Part shown: one piece after another, positions 29,303 through 38,226 of the stretch
Layout: every line of letters starts with the position of its first letter
How positions within the stretch are numbered: position 1 is the first letter of the stretch
Notes under the pieces: generated by a model
The model's input: only the letters and a program-made list of their open reading frames with translations
What the model was told of the DNA's origin: nothing
Databases searched by the model: none
Made by a program: the position numbers and the translations under genes
Source: Pelagibacteraceae bacterium AG-422-B15
Lineage (GTDB): Bacteria; Pseudomonadota; Alphaproteobacteria; Pelagibacterales; AG-422-B15
Length of the DNA stretch: 57,427 bases
Direction of reading: 5' to 3'
Assembly: GCA_003213715.1 (NCBI GenBank)
Contig: QCMN01000006.1
Location: 1-57,427, forward strand

Positions 29303-30174
29303 AAAATTTAAACCCCAATTATGCAATTGTACTTTCAACATTATTGTGGGGTACGTGGTGGTATCCATTAAGGCTACTTAATGAATATGCGTATAATAAT
29401 GCAATTCCGCTCACTTTAAGTTTCACTATTGCTGGGTTATTTTTATTATTTTTTTCATACAAAAATATATCAAAATTAACTAATCGAAATTTAATTCTTA
29501 CAATAGTCGCAGCTTCAGCAGGAGCGGCTGCAATGTGTCTTTATAATGAAGGTTTAATTAGAGGTAATGTTGCAAGAGTCTTAATCTTTTTTTATTTAAC
29601 AGCTGTGTGGAGCACTTTAATTGAAATTATTTTTCTAAGAGCGGCCTTAAACATTTATAGGTTTTTTTCAATTTCTTCAGGTTTTATAGGTCTGTTTATT
29701 ATAACTGGGTTGGATCAAGGAAATTTTATGCCTAGCACACTTGCAGATCTGTTTGGAATTCTCTCAGGATTTCTCTGGTCAATCTGTGCAACACTCATAA
29801 GAATAAATGAGGAACTTGATGTAAATTTCGGTACTTCAGTTTTTATTTTAATTGGGGGTCTTTTTGTTGTTATTGCAACATTCTTACCAGATGGGCAAAT
29901 ACTTTCAGGATTTAACAATGATATTTTAAAGAATACTATTTTGATAATTTTAATATTCGCATTTATCTGGTTATTGCCAGGTTACTGGCTTGTCACCTAT
30001 GGTCAGGATCAAGTTGATCCAGGACGCGCGGGGATCCTATTAATGTTCGAAGTTGTTATTGGCGTTATATCTGCCTATCTGCTTGCAAATGAAATAATCT
30101 CGATTAGAGAGTTTATTGGTGCAATATTCGTAATGAGCGCACCATTAATCGAGATCTATTCAGTAAAAAAATAA
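29296..30174 (+). CDS. EamA/DMT-superfamily inner-membrane transporter
   Basis: 292 residues with about ten hydrophobic segments in two EamA-like repeats of five helices. The first repeat includes LSTLLWGTWWYPLRLLNEYA and NEGLIRGNVARVLIFFYLTA; the second includes FGILSGFLWSICATLIRI and PGRAGILLMFEVVIGVISAYLL. The start codon is in the operator-like palindrome shared with betA and there is no visible Shine-Dalgarno sequence, so the message may be leaderless. Wedged between betA and proX, it may export or import a quaternary amine or its breakdown product, but no substrate can be read from the sequence. Confidence 0.8.
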   Translation: MLKNLNPNYAIVLSTLLWGTWWYPLRLLNEYAYNNAIPLTLSFTIAGLFLLFFSYKNISKLTNRNLILTIVAASAGAAAMCLYNEGLIRGNVARVLIFFYLTAVWSTLIEIIFLRAALNIYRFFSISSGFIGLFIITGLDQGNFMPSTLADLFGILSGFLWSICATLIRINEELDVNFGTSVFILIGGLFVVIATFLPDGQILSGFNNDILKNTILIILIFAFIWLLPGYWLVTYGQDQVDPGRAGILLMFEVVIGVISAYLLANEIISIREFIGAIFVMSAPLIEIYSVKK

Positions 30175-30197
30175 TTAAATCAGACATTTATCTAATT

Positions 30198-30214
30198 AAT
30201 TATGTAACATAATT
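30198..30214. promoter_or_regulatory. 17-bp palindrome upstream of proX
   Basis: AATTATGTAACATAATT has two 8-bp arms around a central A, about 45 bp upstream of a TATAAT box (30259-30264). Its ACATAA/TTATGT half-sites are the same as in the betA palindrome at 29285-29300, in inverted arrangement. A shared regulator of choline oxidation and betaine uptake is an attractive but untested reading. Confidence 0.35.
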
Positions 30215-30289
30215 TAATTTTTTTTTATGTGGAAGCACTTACGTATATATGTTTCAATTATAATGAAAGATATAAATTAGGAGATTAAA

Positions 30290-31306
30290 ATGAATAAATT
30301 TTTTAAAAAATCTGCAATTGGAATATTTTTAGCAGGTTTCGCAGTTATTTTTGCAGTTAGTTGCGACAGGAATCAGGAAGTAGCTGATTGTGGCACAATT
30401 ACTGTCGCAGAAATGAATTGGGCATCAGCTGAAATGTTTGCTCATGTAGATAAAATAGTATTAGAAAATGGGTATGGTTGTAATGTTGAACTTGTACCCG
30501 GCGATACTATGCCAACAGCAACATCAATGATGGAAAAAGGTGAGCCGGATGTAGCTCCTGAACTCTGGATTAATTCAGTTCGTATAGCTCTAGATAATGC
30601 AGTAGGTGAGGGTCGTTTGCATTATGCAGCTGAGGTACTGTCTGACACTGGTGAAGAAGGATGGTGGATTCCTCAGTACATGGCTGATGCAAATCCTGAT
30701 ATCCAAACGGTTTATGACGTTATAGAGCGCCCTGAACTTTTCCCTCATCCGGAAGGTGGAGATGGAGCAATTTATACATGTCCATCAGGCTGGAACTGTC
30801 AAATTAGTACCGGAAATCTCTTTAAAGCGTATGATATGGAAGCAAAAGGATGGAGACTAGTTGATCCTGGATCAGGTGGTGCATTAGCTGGTGCTATCGG
30901 TGAAGCATATAATAAAGAAGAGGGATGGCTAGGATACTATTGGGCTCCTACAGCAGTTCTTGGCAAATATCCACTTAAGAAACTAAGCTTTGGTGTTGAA
31001 CACAGTAAAGAAGAGTGGGACACTTGTACTTCTCAAGACGGATGTGCAGATCCAAAACCTAACGCATGGGTTGTTTCTGAAGTATACACTGTTGTAACTG
31101 ATAACTTTAAAAATAGTTCTGATCTTGGAATGGAATACATTTCAAAGAGAGCACTTCCAAACAGCACTGTTAATGCTTTATTAGCTTGGAAAGATGACAA
31201 TCAAGCATCTGGCGAAGACACAGCTATACATTTTCTGAAAAACTATACAGAATGGCACAGCTGGGTTGACGGTAATGCGAAAGCTAAAATTGAAGCAGCG
31301 TTATAA
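30290..31306 (+). CDS. proX: Glycine betaine/onium-compound ABC transporter substrate-binding protein
   Basis: 338 residues. An N-terminal signal peptide (residues 1-25, ending FAVSC, which could be a lipobox) is followed by an OpuAC-type binding domain: ITVAEMNWASAEMFAHVDKI, PDVAPELWINSVR, SGGALAGAIGEAYNKEEGW and AWVVSEVYTVVTDNFKNSS. Tryptophan-rich stretches such as EEGWWIPQYM and GWLGYYWAPTA could supply the aromatic cage that binds trimethylammonium groups. AGGAG at 30279-30283 precedes the ATG. proW and proV follow. Ligands could include glycine betaine, choline, carnitine or DMSP. Confidence 0.88.
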   Translation: MNKFFKKSAIGIFLAGFAVIFAVSCDRNQEVADCGTITVAEMNWASAEMFAHVDKIVLENGYGCNVELVPGDTMPTATSMMEKGEPDVAPELWINSVRIALDNAVGEGRLHYAAEVLSDTGEEGWWIPQYMADANPDIQTVYDVIERPELFPHPEGGDGAIYTCPSGWNCQISTGNLFKAYDMEAKGWRLVDPGSGGALAGAIGEAYNKEEGWLGYYWAPTAVLGKYPLKKLSFGVEHSKEEWDTCTSQDGCADPKPNAWVVSEVYTVVTDNFKNSSDLGMEYISKRALPNSTVNALLAWKDDNQASGEDTAIHFLKNYTEWHSWVDGNAKAKIEAAL

Positions 31307-31322
31307 TTAAAAAAATAATATT

Positions 31323-31346
31323 GCGGACTATAGAAATATAGTCCGC
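31323..31346 (+). other. Strong GAAA-loop hairpin between proX and proW
   Basis: GCGGACTATA and TATAGTCCGC form a perfect 10-bp stem closed by a GAAA tetraloop, ending eight bases before the proW start codon. No U-run follows. Such intercistronic hairpins in binding-protein ABC operons protect the 5' part of the message so the binding protein is made in excess of the permease. No Shine-Dalgarno sequence for proW is visible between hairpin and ATG. Confidence 0.75.
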
Positions 31347-31354
31347 ATATCTAT

Positions 31355-32251
31355 ATGAACTTTACCGAATTTTTTATTTCATTTCCTGAAATGAGTAAGG
31401 AGAGTCTTCGCCTATTTAAGAAGTCTCTTGATGGCGCTTACCGAAACTTTTCACGTGAATATGGCGATACAATTGAAGCGGTTTTTGATCCAGTGCTTTA
31501 TTTCTTAGTATGGTTTGAAAAAATACTACAAAATTCTCCATGGCCTGTCGTAATAATCGTTTTCTTATTATTGATTTATTATGGAAGTAGAAGCATCGCT
31601 CTAACTATTTCATCTTTAATTGCTTTTTTATTAATTGGATATTTTGGAATGTGGGATGATACGATGTCCACAGTCAGTATTATTGGTGTTTGCACACTAA
31701 TGTCTATCGGCCTAGGTATACCAATTGGCATATTAATGTCAGGATCTGATAGGGCGAGAGCCGCAATTACTCCAATTTTAGATATTATGCAAACGATGCC
31801 AAGTTTTGTGTATCTCATTCCAGTTGTTATGTTATTGGGTATTGGTAAAATTCCTGGTTTACTCGCAGTTATAATCTATGCAATCCCGCCAATAATTCGA
31901 CTTACTGATCTTGGTATTAGAGAAGTTAATAAAGAAGTTTTAGAAGCCGCAGATGCATTTGGTGCAAATAGAACTCAAAAATTATTTAGAGTACAGCTTC
32001 CATTAGCTTTACCAACAATTTTCGCTGGTATTAATCAAACAATAATGATGGCACTTGCAATGGTAGTTATTGCTTCAATGATTGGGGTTAAGGGATTGGG
32101 GCAACCAGTCTTAAAAGCCATCACCAATCAATATTTTACAATGGGCCTTCTCAATGGTTTAGCTATTGTAGCTTTGGCGATCATATTTGACAGGGTTTCT
32201 CAGTCATTTGGCAAAAGAATGCAGCAATATAGGGCTGGCGCAAATGAGTGA
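31355..32251 (+). CDS. proW: Glycine betaine/onium-compound ABC transporter permease
   Basis: 298 residues of the ProW/OpuAB family with about six or seven transmembrane segments. The start is MNFTEFFISFPEMSKESLRL. The EAA loop that contacts the ATPase is EVNKEVLEAADAFGANRTQK near residue 190. The core helices include TPILDIMQTMPSFVYLIPVV and LAMVVIASMIGVKGLGQPVL, both conserved in ProW. It overlaps proV by eight bases (ATGAGTGA). The start follows a strong hairpin with no visible ribosome-binding site, which suggests lower expression than proX. Confidence 0.92.
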   Translation: MNFTEFFISFPEMSKESLRLFKKSLDGAYRNFSREYGDTIEAVFDPVLYFLVWFEKILQNSPWPVVIIVFLLLIYYGSRSIALTISSLIAFLLIGYFGMWDDTMSTVSIIGVCTLMSIGLGIPIGILMSGSDRARAAITPILDIMQTMPSFVYLIPVVMLLGIGKIPGLLAVIIYAIPPIIRLTDLGIREVNKEVLEAADAFGANRTQKLFRVQLPLALPTIFAGINQTIMMALAMVVIASMIGVKGLGQPVLKAITNQYFTMGLLNGLAIVALAIIFDRVSQSFGKRMQQYRAGANE

Positions 32252-33269
32252 GATAAAGATTAAGATAGAAAATTTGTATAAAATTTTTGGATCAAGACCA
32301 AGAGAGTACACAGACATAGTTAGAGATGGTGTTGATAAAGACGAGTTATTATCAAAATATAATCATGTTCTTGGGTTGGATAATATTTCTCTAGATATCA
32401 AGGAGCATTCAATACAAGTTGTAATGGGATTATCAGGGTCAGGAAAATCTACTTTGATAAGACACATTAATAGATTGATTGAGCCAACCGAGGGAACGGT
32501 CACAGTTGATGGAGAGGATATTACTAAACTTAATAAAATGGATCTTCTAGAGTTTAGAAGAAATAAAACAGGGATGGTTTTTCAACGCTTTGCACTATTC
32601 CCTCATCAAAATATATTAGACAATGTCCAGTTTGGATTGAGCATAAAAAATCTAGATAAGTCAGACTCTATAGAAAGAGCAATGTACTGGATCGAAAAAG
32701 TTGGTTTAACCGGTTTTGAAAATAAATTCCCAAATCAATTGTCAGGAGGAATGCAGCAAAGAGTAGGTTTAGCTAGGGCGTTAGCTACTGATCCAGATAT
32801 ATTGCTAATGGACGAAGCCTTTAGTGCGCTTGATCCATTAATAAGAACTGATATGCAGGACCAATTACTGGACTTACAAAAGAATTTAAATAAAACAATT
32901 ATGTTCATAACTCATGACCTCGATGAGGCACTAAAATTAGGCGACCGAATAGCTATACTCAATGGCGGAAAACTTGTTCAAGATGGAAATGCAGAGGAAA
33001 TTCTTTTAAAACCCGCTGATCAATATGTGGCCAATTTTGTTAAGGATGTTAATCGTATAAAGGTTTTAAAAATCAAGACAATTCTTGACCAAGGAGGTGA
33101 ACGAGCAAATTCTAATCCAACTGTAAACGTAAATGATAGTATTGAAAATTGCTTGCCGGCAATACTTGAAAGTCAATCCGGTCTTAACGTAATTGATGAG
33201 AAAAACAATTTTGTTGGCTCAGTATCAAAAAACAAAATTATAGATATTTTGCAAAAATCTAAGGATTAA
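32244..33269 (+). CDS. proV: Glycine betaine/onium-compound ABC transporter ATP-binding protein
   Basis: About 341 residues from the ATG at 32244, chosen because MSEIKIKIENLYKIFG is the family start; a longer frame upstream lies inside proW. Walker A (MGLSGSGKSTLIRHINRL), the ABC signature (LSGGMQQRVGLARALATDPD), Walker B (ILLMDEAFSALDPL) and the switch histidine (ITHDLDEAL) are intact. A C-terminal extension from about residue 285 resembles the CBS-like regulatory region of ProV/OpuAA but is shorter than a full CBS pair. It energises ProW uptake of betaine-type osmolytes. Confidence 0.92.
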   Translation: MSEIKIKIENLYKIFGSRPREYTDIVRDGVDKDELLSKYNHVLGLDNISLDIKEHSIQVVMGLSGSGKSTLIRHINRLIEPTEGTVTVDGEDITKLNKMDLLEFRRNKTGMVFQRFALFPHQNILDNVQFGLSIKNLDKSDSIERAMYWIEKVGLTGFENKFPNQLSGGMQQRVGLARALATDPDILLMDEAFSALDPLIRTDMQDQLLDLQKNLNKTIMFITHDLDEALKLGDRIAILNGGKLVQDGNAEEILLKPADQYVANFVKDVNRIKVLKIKTILDQGGERANSNPTVNVNDSIENCLPAILESQSGLNVIDEKNNFVGSVSKNKIIDILQKSKD

Positions 33270-33284
33270 TTCTACTAAATTTTT

Positions 33285-35693
33285 TTATTGCCTTAAATTT
33301 TTACCAGTTTGGTCATAACAAGCATTATCAACAATTGAGGCATTATAAAACTCTCCATTTATTTCAACTTGCAAAAGTTCTTTGGATTTTAATAAATCAT
33401 TGTTCAAGTATGCAAAAGCAATACTTTTTTGCACATAGTGGCCGAAGCCTCCAGATGTTACATATCCGATACATACTTCATTCTGCATAACAGCTTCATT
33501 GCTAGTCGCATCTATGTTGTCAGTTTCAATTACCAAGGAAAATAATCTGTGATTGCTATCATCTTTAACTGCAGCGTCTTTACCAATAAAATCTTTATCC
33601 CAATTTATAAATGCAGAAAGGCCAGTTTCTTTTGGAGTATAGTCAGGTCTAAAATCTAGTGTCCATGCGCCCCAATTTTTTTCTAGTCTCATAGACATTA
33701 AAGCTCTTCCGCCAAAAGGTTTAATGTTGAATTCTTCTCCTGCATCCTCAATAGCCTCATACAGCTTGATTTGATAGTGTGGAGCTACATATATTTCATA
33801 TCCCAATTCTCCAGTAAATGACAACCGGTTGACTAATGCAGGAACACCAGCAACAAACATTTGTCTAGAATCTCTAAATTTAAATGACTCATTAGAAACA
33901 TCTTCTCTTACCAATAATTGCAGTAAATTTCTAGACTTTGGGCCAGAAATAGCAAGGCCGTGATAATCATCAGATCTGTTTTTATAAATGACCTCATATT
34001 GATCTAGATGTTGTTCAAACCATCGTCGATGCATTTCCTGAGCGGCACCAGATCCATAAACCATAAAATGATTTTCACTAATACACGAAACTGTAAGGTC
34101 TCCATATAATTTACCTTTTTTAGATAGCATTGGACTTAGTGCTATGCGTCCAACTTTAGGTATTCTACCTGCCAAAATATAATCCAAAAATTTTCTTGAG
34201 TCTTTTCCCTTAAATTCATGTTTAGAAAAATTAGCAATCTCTGTTACTCCAACGTTTTCTCTTACATTTTTTACTTCATTTGAAACATAGTTATGGGATC
34301 GAGAGCGCTTGATAGTTGGTTCTTCGTAAGCATCATCAGGATTATCAGCAAACCATAGAACATTTTCGAGTCCAAAGCTGTCACCCATAACTGCTCCCAT
34401 GTTAACGAAGCGATCATATAAAGCTGTAGTTTTTTGTTTCCTTCCTTTTGGCAAAGTCTCATTTGGAAATGTCATAATAAATCTTCGTTCATAATTTTCA
34501 GATGATTTAATTGTTCCATAATGTGGAGATGCATAATCACCAAACCGTGCGACATCCATCGCCCAAACATCTATGGAAGGTTCACCATCAATAATCCATT
34601 CTGCAATACATTTGCCAACACCTCCTCCTTGACAGAACCCGGCCATAACACCGACTGCCACCCAATAATTTCTCATACCTGGAACTGGTCCAATGAGAGG
34701 ATTTCCATCAGGACCAAATGTAAAAGGGCCGTTAACAATATTTTTAATTCCTGCTTTTTCCAAAGCTGGCATTCTCTCAAAACCAATGACTAATCGATCT
34801 TGAATATTTTCTAATTTTGGTTCCAACAGTTCATGTCCAAAATCTAATGGGGTTCCCTGAACTTTCCAAGGAGTAGACTTATGTTCATATGTGCCAAGCA
34901 ACATGCCTTGTCCTTCTTGTCTAAAATAGATATTACCATCAAAATCAGTTCCAACTGGTAGCCTTGTTCCCTTAGGCATCGCTGCTATTTCTGGAATTGT
35001 ATCAGTGATTAAATAATGATGCTCCATTGGCTGTACAGGCAAATTTAATCCAGCAAGTTTACTGACCTCTCTCGCCCAAAGTCCTGCAGCATTAATTACA
35101 ATTTCTGTATGAATATTGCCCTTATCAGTAAACACATCCCAGGTTCCATCTTCTCTTTGCTTAGTGTCTTTAACCTCAGTATTTGTGTAATAGTTAGCGC
35201 CATGAACTTTTGCAGATTTTGCAAATGCATATGTGACACCTGATGGATCTACTTCTCCATCGATCGGATCCCACAAAGCTGAAATATATTTATTGGGATC
35301 GATAAGAGGATTTTTTTTTGCAACCTCCTCTAATGAGATAAACTCTTGATCAAGACCCATATATCTGGCTTTTGTTCTTTCTCTTTTAAGATAATCAGAC
35401 CAAACTTCATTAGAGGCTAAATAAAACCCTCCACTTGGTTTAAAGCCAACTGAATGACCTGAAGTCTCTTCAATTTCCTTGTACAAGTTTATTGTATATG
35501 CCATCAGTCTGGATATGTTTGGATCTGAAGAAATGACATGAACGTTTCCTGCGGCATGCCATGAGGATCCTGCTGTTAATTCTTTTCGCTCAAGGAGAAC
35601 GCAGTCCTTCACCCCAAACTTTGCTAAATGGAAAAGAATAGAGCAACCTACAACTCCCCCGCCAATAACAACAACTTTAGCATGAGTTTGCAT
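33285..35693 (-). CDS. Dimethylglycine/sarcosine dehydrogenase-type FAD enzyme with folate-binding domain
   Basis: 802 residues. The N-terminal DAO/FAD domain starts KVVVIGGGVVGCSILFHLAK; TAGSSWHAAGNVHV carries His46, in the motif where dimethylglycine and sarcosine dehydrogenases bind FAD covalently. An FAO_M-type linker region around residues 390-450 is followed by the aminomethyltransferase (GcvT-like) domain and its C-terminal barrel, with ISGPKSRNLLQLL, LSFTGELGYEIYV and GRALMSMRLEKNWGAW. It would demethylate dimethylglycine to sarcosine and pass formaldehyde to tetrahydrofolate. It lies 2 bp after the betaine-homocysteine methyltransferase gene, which makes its product. Sarcosine is a possible second substrate. 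Confidence 0.87.
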   Translation of the reverse strand: MQTHAKVVVIGGGVVGCSILFHLAKFGVKDCVLLERKELTAGSSWHAAGNVHVISSDPNISRLMAYTINLYKEIEETSGHSVGFKPSGGFYLASNEVWSDYLKRERTKARYMGLDQEFISLEEVAKKNPLIDPNKYISALWDPIDGEVDPSGVTYAFAKSAKVHGANYYTNTEVKDTKQREDGTWDVFTDKGNIHTEIVINAAGLWAREVSKLAGLNLPVQPMEHHYLITDTIPEIAAMPKGTRLPVGTDFDGNIYFRQEGQGMLLGTYEHKSTPWKVQGTPLDFGHELLEPKLENIQDRLVIGFERMPALEKAGIKNIVNGPFTFGPDGNPLIGPVPGMRNYWVAVGVMAGFCQGGGVGKCIAEWIIDGEPSIDVWAMDVARFGDYASPHYGTIKSSENYERRFIMTFPNETLPKGRKQKTTALYDRFVNMGAVMGDSFGLENVLWFADNPDDAYEEPTIKRSRSHNYVSNEVKNVRENVGVTEIANFSKHEFKGKDSRKFLDYILAGRIPKVGRIALSPMLSKKGKLYGDLTVSCISENHFMVYGSGAAQEMHRRWFEQHLDQYEVIYKNRSDDYHGLAISGPKSRNLLQLLVREDVSNESFKFRDSRQMFVAGVPALVNRLSFTGELGYEIYVAPHYQIKLYEAIEDAGEEFNIKPFGGRALMSMRLEKNWGAWTLDFRPDYTPKETGLSAFINWDKDFIGKDAAVKDDSNHRLFSLVIETDNIDATSNEAVMQNEVCIGYVTSGGFGHYVQKSIAFAYLNNDLLKSKELLQVEINGEFYNASIVDNACYDQTGKNLRQ

Positions 35694-35695
35694 TC

Positions 35696-36736
35696 TTAAG
35701 GTGTGAATTCTTTATTTACCTGCTTAAGAGTTTCGTCTGTTCCATGGTGAAAATGTTTTCTCATGTCCGGCATATATTTCATCGAAATTGGTTTTTTACC
35801 AACTGCAACTGACATTTCTCTCACGTGATGTGCTTCGGCGCCACAACAAATTCCAATAAAGTTGATATTTTTTTCCATACAGTCTGCAGCAAATTTAGCC
35901 ATTTCAAAACGATTACAAAAAAGATTATCCAAGGCTACAGGAAATGCATTATTTCCAGGAATACAATCACATCCATCATCAGAAATATTTAAAAAACCAG
36001 GTTCCTTTTCTGTTGTTCGATAAGGCACTGGCAATCCAGCAACATGGCAAGATACTTTATCTCTTACTTTTTCTAGAAGTTTCATAGTCATGTCTGGCCC
36101 TCTATAACAGTTTAAACCAACGACATTTGCACCCAAGTCTTCCATCATTTTACATGCATCTTCAGGTGTATGTCCTTCTCTTGTCTTATCTCCCCTGGGT
36201 ATCGCAAAATTTGTAACTGCAATCATGCCTTCATCTTTGATTGCTTTTAGAGCAATTTTCATTTCCTCAGTCCAATTAATTGTCTCAGCGACAATAAAAT
36301 CAACTCCCGCTTCCTTTGCCCACGCCACTTGTTCCTCATACATTTTCTGACATTGAATAAGAGATTGTTTATCATTTGGATCATAAATATTTGTATTTGC
36401 TACATCTCCACAAACCATAAGATCTAAATCTTTATATTCATTAGCTGCATCTTTTGCAATTTGAAGAGCATTTTTCTGTAAAGACTCTAATAAATGTTCT
36501 TTCCCAATTATTCTTAATTTTTCTCTATGGCCATAATAAGTGAAAGCTTGGACAACATCAGATCCTGCTCTTATAAATTCTCTATGTAATTGAGTAACAA
36601 CTTCTGGGTGCTCTAAAACAACTTCAGGAACAAATCCTCCTGCGGATAAGTAACCTCTTCGTTCCATGGCGAATAAATAACCTTCAGCACAAATGATTGG
36701 TCCCTCATTTAATCTCGTTATCAGATCTTTTTTCAT
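35696..36736 (-). CDS. Betaine-homocysteine S-methyltransferase-like protein
   Basis: 346 residues of the homocysteine S-methyltransferase family. The zinc-binding cysteines are Cys210 in VVGLNCYRG and Cys297/Cys298 in FIGICCGAEAHHVREM, with spacing close to mammalian BHMT. The N-terminal block PIICAEGYLFAMERRGYLS and the AFTYYGHREKL segment are BHMT-like. It would move a methyl group from glycine betaine to homocysteine, giving methionine and dimethylglycine. The dimethylglycine dehydrogenase gene follows after 2 bp. A possible promoter lies in the 111-bp gap upstream (TCGACA/TATAAT on the minus strand, spacer only 15). Other methyl donors such as DMSP are possible. Confidence 0.88.
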   Translation of the reverse strand: MKKDLITRLNEGPIICAEGYLFAMERRGYLSAGGFVPEVVLEHPEVVTQLHREFIRAGSDVVQAFTYYGHREKLRIIGKEHLLESLQKNALQIAKDAANEYKDLDLMVCGDVANTNIYDPNDKQSLIQCQKMYEEQVAWAKEAGVDFIVAETINWTEEMKIALKAIKDEGMIAVTNFAIPRGDKTREGHTPEDACKMMEDLGANVVGLNCYRGPDMTMKLLEKVRDKVSCHVAGLPVPYRTTEKEPGFLNISDDGCDCIPGNNAFPVALDNLFCNRFEMAKFAADCMEKNINFIGICCGAEAHHVREMSVAVGKKPISMKYMPDMRKHFHHGTDETLKQVNKEFTP

Positions 36737-36847
36737 GAATGCACTCCTAATTTATTCAAACAATAAATAAAAAATTATACCTAATTTAATATTCTGTCGA
36801 ATTAAAAAAATGACAAGGCTATTCTTTTTTGGAATGAATAAGCATTT

Positions 36848-38218
36848 CTAATTTGAAAACAAACGCTCATCAAGCGGATAAGTAGAAATCGTTTCGTAAC
36901 CATTATTTGTTACGACACCCTGATCCTCAAGCTTGACCATGTGGTCCCCATTAACTTCACCCACCAAAGCCTCGACACAAAGTGTCAGTCCTGGTTCCAG
37001 AACAGCGTCAAAGGCATTTTTAACCAAACGGTCTGGGTAGGCGATCAATGGCCATTCGTCACACATCCCGACACCATGCATAGGTGATGAATACTTGAGC
37101 GCCTGATACTTGTCCTGCAACACGTGCAAAGAATGAGTTAAGTCTTCCATGTGGAGGCCGGGCTTGAGAAGCCTTGTGTTATAGCGAATGTGTTCTACTG
37201 CCTCTGCATAACTCTCGCGCATATTAGCTGGCGCTAAACTATCTCCAATCCACCAGGTACGACTGAGATCTGCACAAATCCCATAGGGGCCGATCAAATC
37301 AGTATCAAAAGCAAGAATTTCGTTCTCAGATATGATCCTTGGCCCACATTCTTGAAACCATGGGTTGGTGCGTGGCCCTGAAGTAAGCAGTCTTGTCTCA
37401 ATCCACTCGCCACCTCTTTTAATATTTTCTGCATGGAGTACCGCCCAAACATCATCCTCTGTCACACCACCTTTTGGAATTTCTGCGCGTGCAAACTCCT
37501 CCATAACTGCCATCGAGCGTTCACAAGAATAAATAGAACAGCGCATTGCTCGTAATTCGTGCTCGGTTTTGATAGCTCGTGCACGTTCTGTCACTTCCTC
37601 ACCGTCACAGTACTCAAGCCCTGCTCGACGGACCGCATCTAAACCTGCAGGCTGAATTTTGTCTATACCGACTTGTGTACAACCTGGAGCGTGAGTGGCA
37701 ATTAAGTCTAGTACCTCAGCTGCGAAAGCGTCAGCTGCTGGCCCAATCCGGTCACCACGGGCGAAGTAAAACATGTCCGCACCTGAGCGGCTCTCCCGAA
37801 CAAGTGGATTGTATTGGGCGAGGAATGGTGCGTTTTTATAATCCCAGAGTACCATATACCCATCAGCACAAAGCAAGCACGCCCGGAACGGATTGTGGGT
37901 GTTCCACAACTGCATATTTGTCGTGTCAGTTGCATAACGAATATTAAGGGGATCAAACATCAATAAGCCCCCATAACCCCTGGCTACAATTGCATCAGTC
38001 AAGCGTTTGTGTCTGGCTTTGCGCATCTCAGTCAGATCTGGCAATATAAGCCCTGCATCTTGCCATTCAGCATAGGCTAATGCAGTTGGGCCAATTTCGA
38101 TACGATCGCCATCATTGATTGTTCCATCGCCCAGATGCACCCCCTGGCTTGGGTCTATCTTATGATTATCGCTGTAGTAATTATTTATATTTGGTAATAT
38201 TTTACGATTTATCTTCAT
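36848..38218 (-). CDS. dddP: DddP, DMSP lyase of the M24 metallopeptidase family
   Basis: 456 residues. It would cleave dimethylsulfoniopropionate to DMS and acrylate. The pita-bread fold metal ligands are all present: Asp305 and Asp307 (FDTDLIGPYG), Asp317 (CADLSRTWWIG), His381 (SPMHGVGMCDEW), Glu416 (CVEALVGE) and Glu431 (KLEDQGV). As I recall the Ruegeria DddP structure, its six ligands are numbered exactly ten lower, so this protein has about ten extra N-terminal residues. NMQLWNTHNP and RTNPWFQECGPR are also DddP hallmarks. Local G+C is near 50 percent against about a third around it, except the first ~20 codons, which are AT-rich. It starts 8 bp after the BBOX gene as last member of the carnitine operon. 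No acrylate-degradation gene is nearby. Confidence 0.92.
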   Translation of the reverse strand: MKINRKILPNINNYYSDNHKIDPSQGVHLGDGTINDGDRIEIGPTALAYAEWQDAGLILPDLTEMRKARHKRLTDAIVARGYGGLLMFDPLNIRYATDTTNMQLWNTHNPFRACLLCADGYMVLWDYKNAPFLAQYNPLVRESRSGADMFYFARGDRIGPAADAFAAEVLDLIATHAPGCTQVGIDKIQPAGLDAVRRAGLEYCDGEEVTERARAIKTEHELRAMRCSIYSCERSMAVMEEFARAEIPKGGVTEDDVWAVLHAENIKRGGEWIETRLLTSGPRTNPWFQECGPRIISENEILAFDTDLIGPYGICADLSRTWWIGDSLAPANMRESYAEAVEHIRYNTRLLKPGLHMEDLTHSLHVLQDKYQALKYSSPMHGVGMCDEWPLIAYPDRLVKNAFDAVLEPGLTLCVEALVGEVNGDHMVKLEDQGVVTNNGYETISTYPLDERLFSN

Positions 38219-38226
38219 TTTATTAA

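Noticed and set aside
31323-31346. Rho-independent terminator after proX
   Set aside because: The hairpin is strong but is followed by ATATCTATATG, not a U-run, and proW starts eight bases later, so termination would cut off the transporter.
36737-36847. SAM-type riboswitch ahead of the betaine-homocysteine methyltransferase gene
   Set aside because: SAM-II/SAM-V riboswitches occur before such genes in marine bacteria, but this leader is short and AT-rich and I can see no consistent pseudoknot arms. A covariance-model search would decide.
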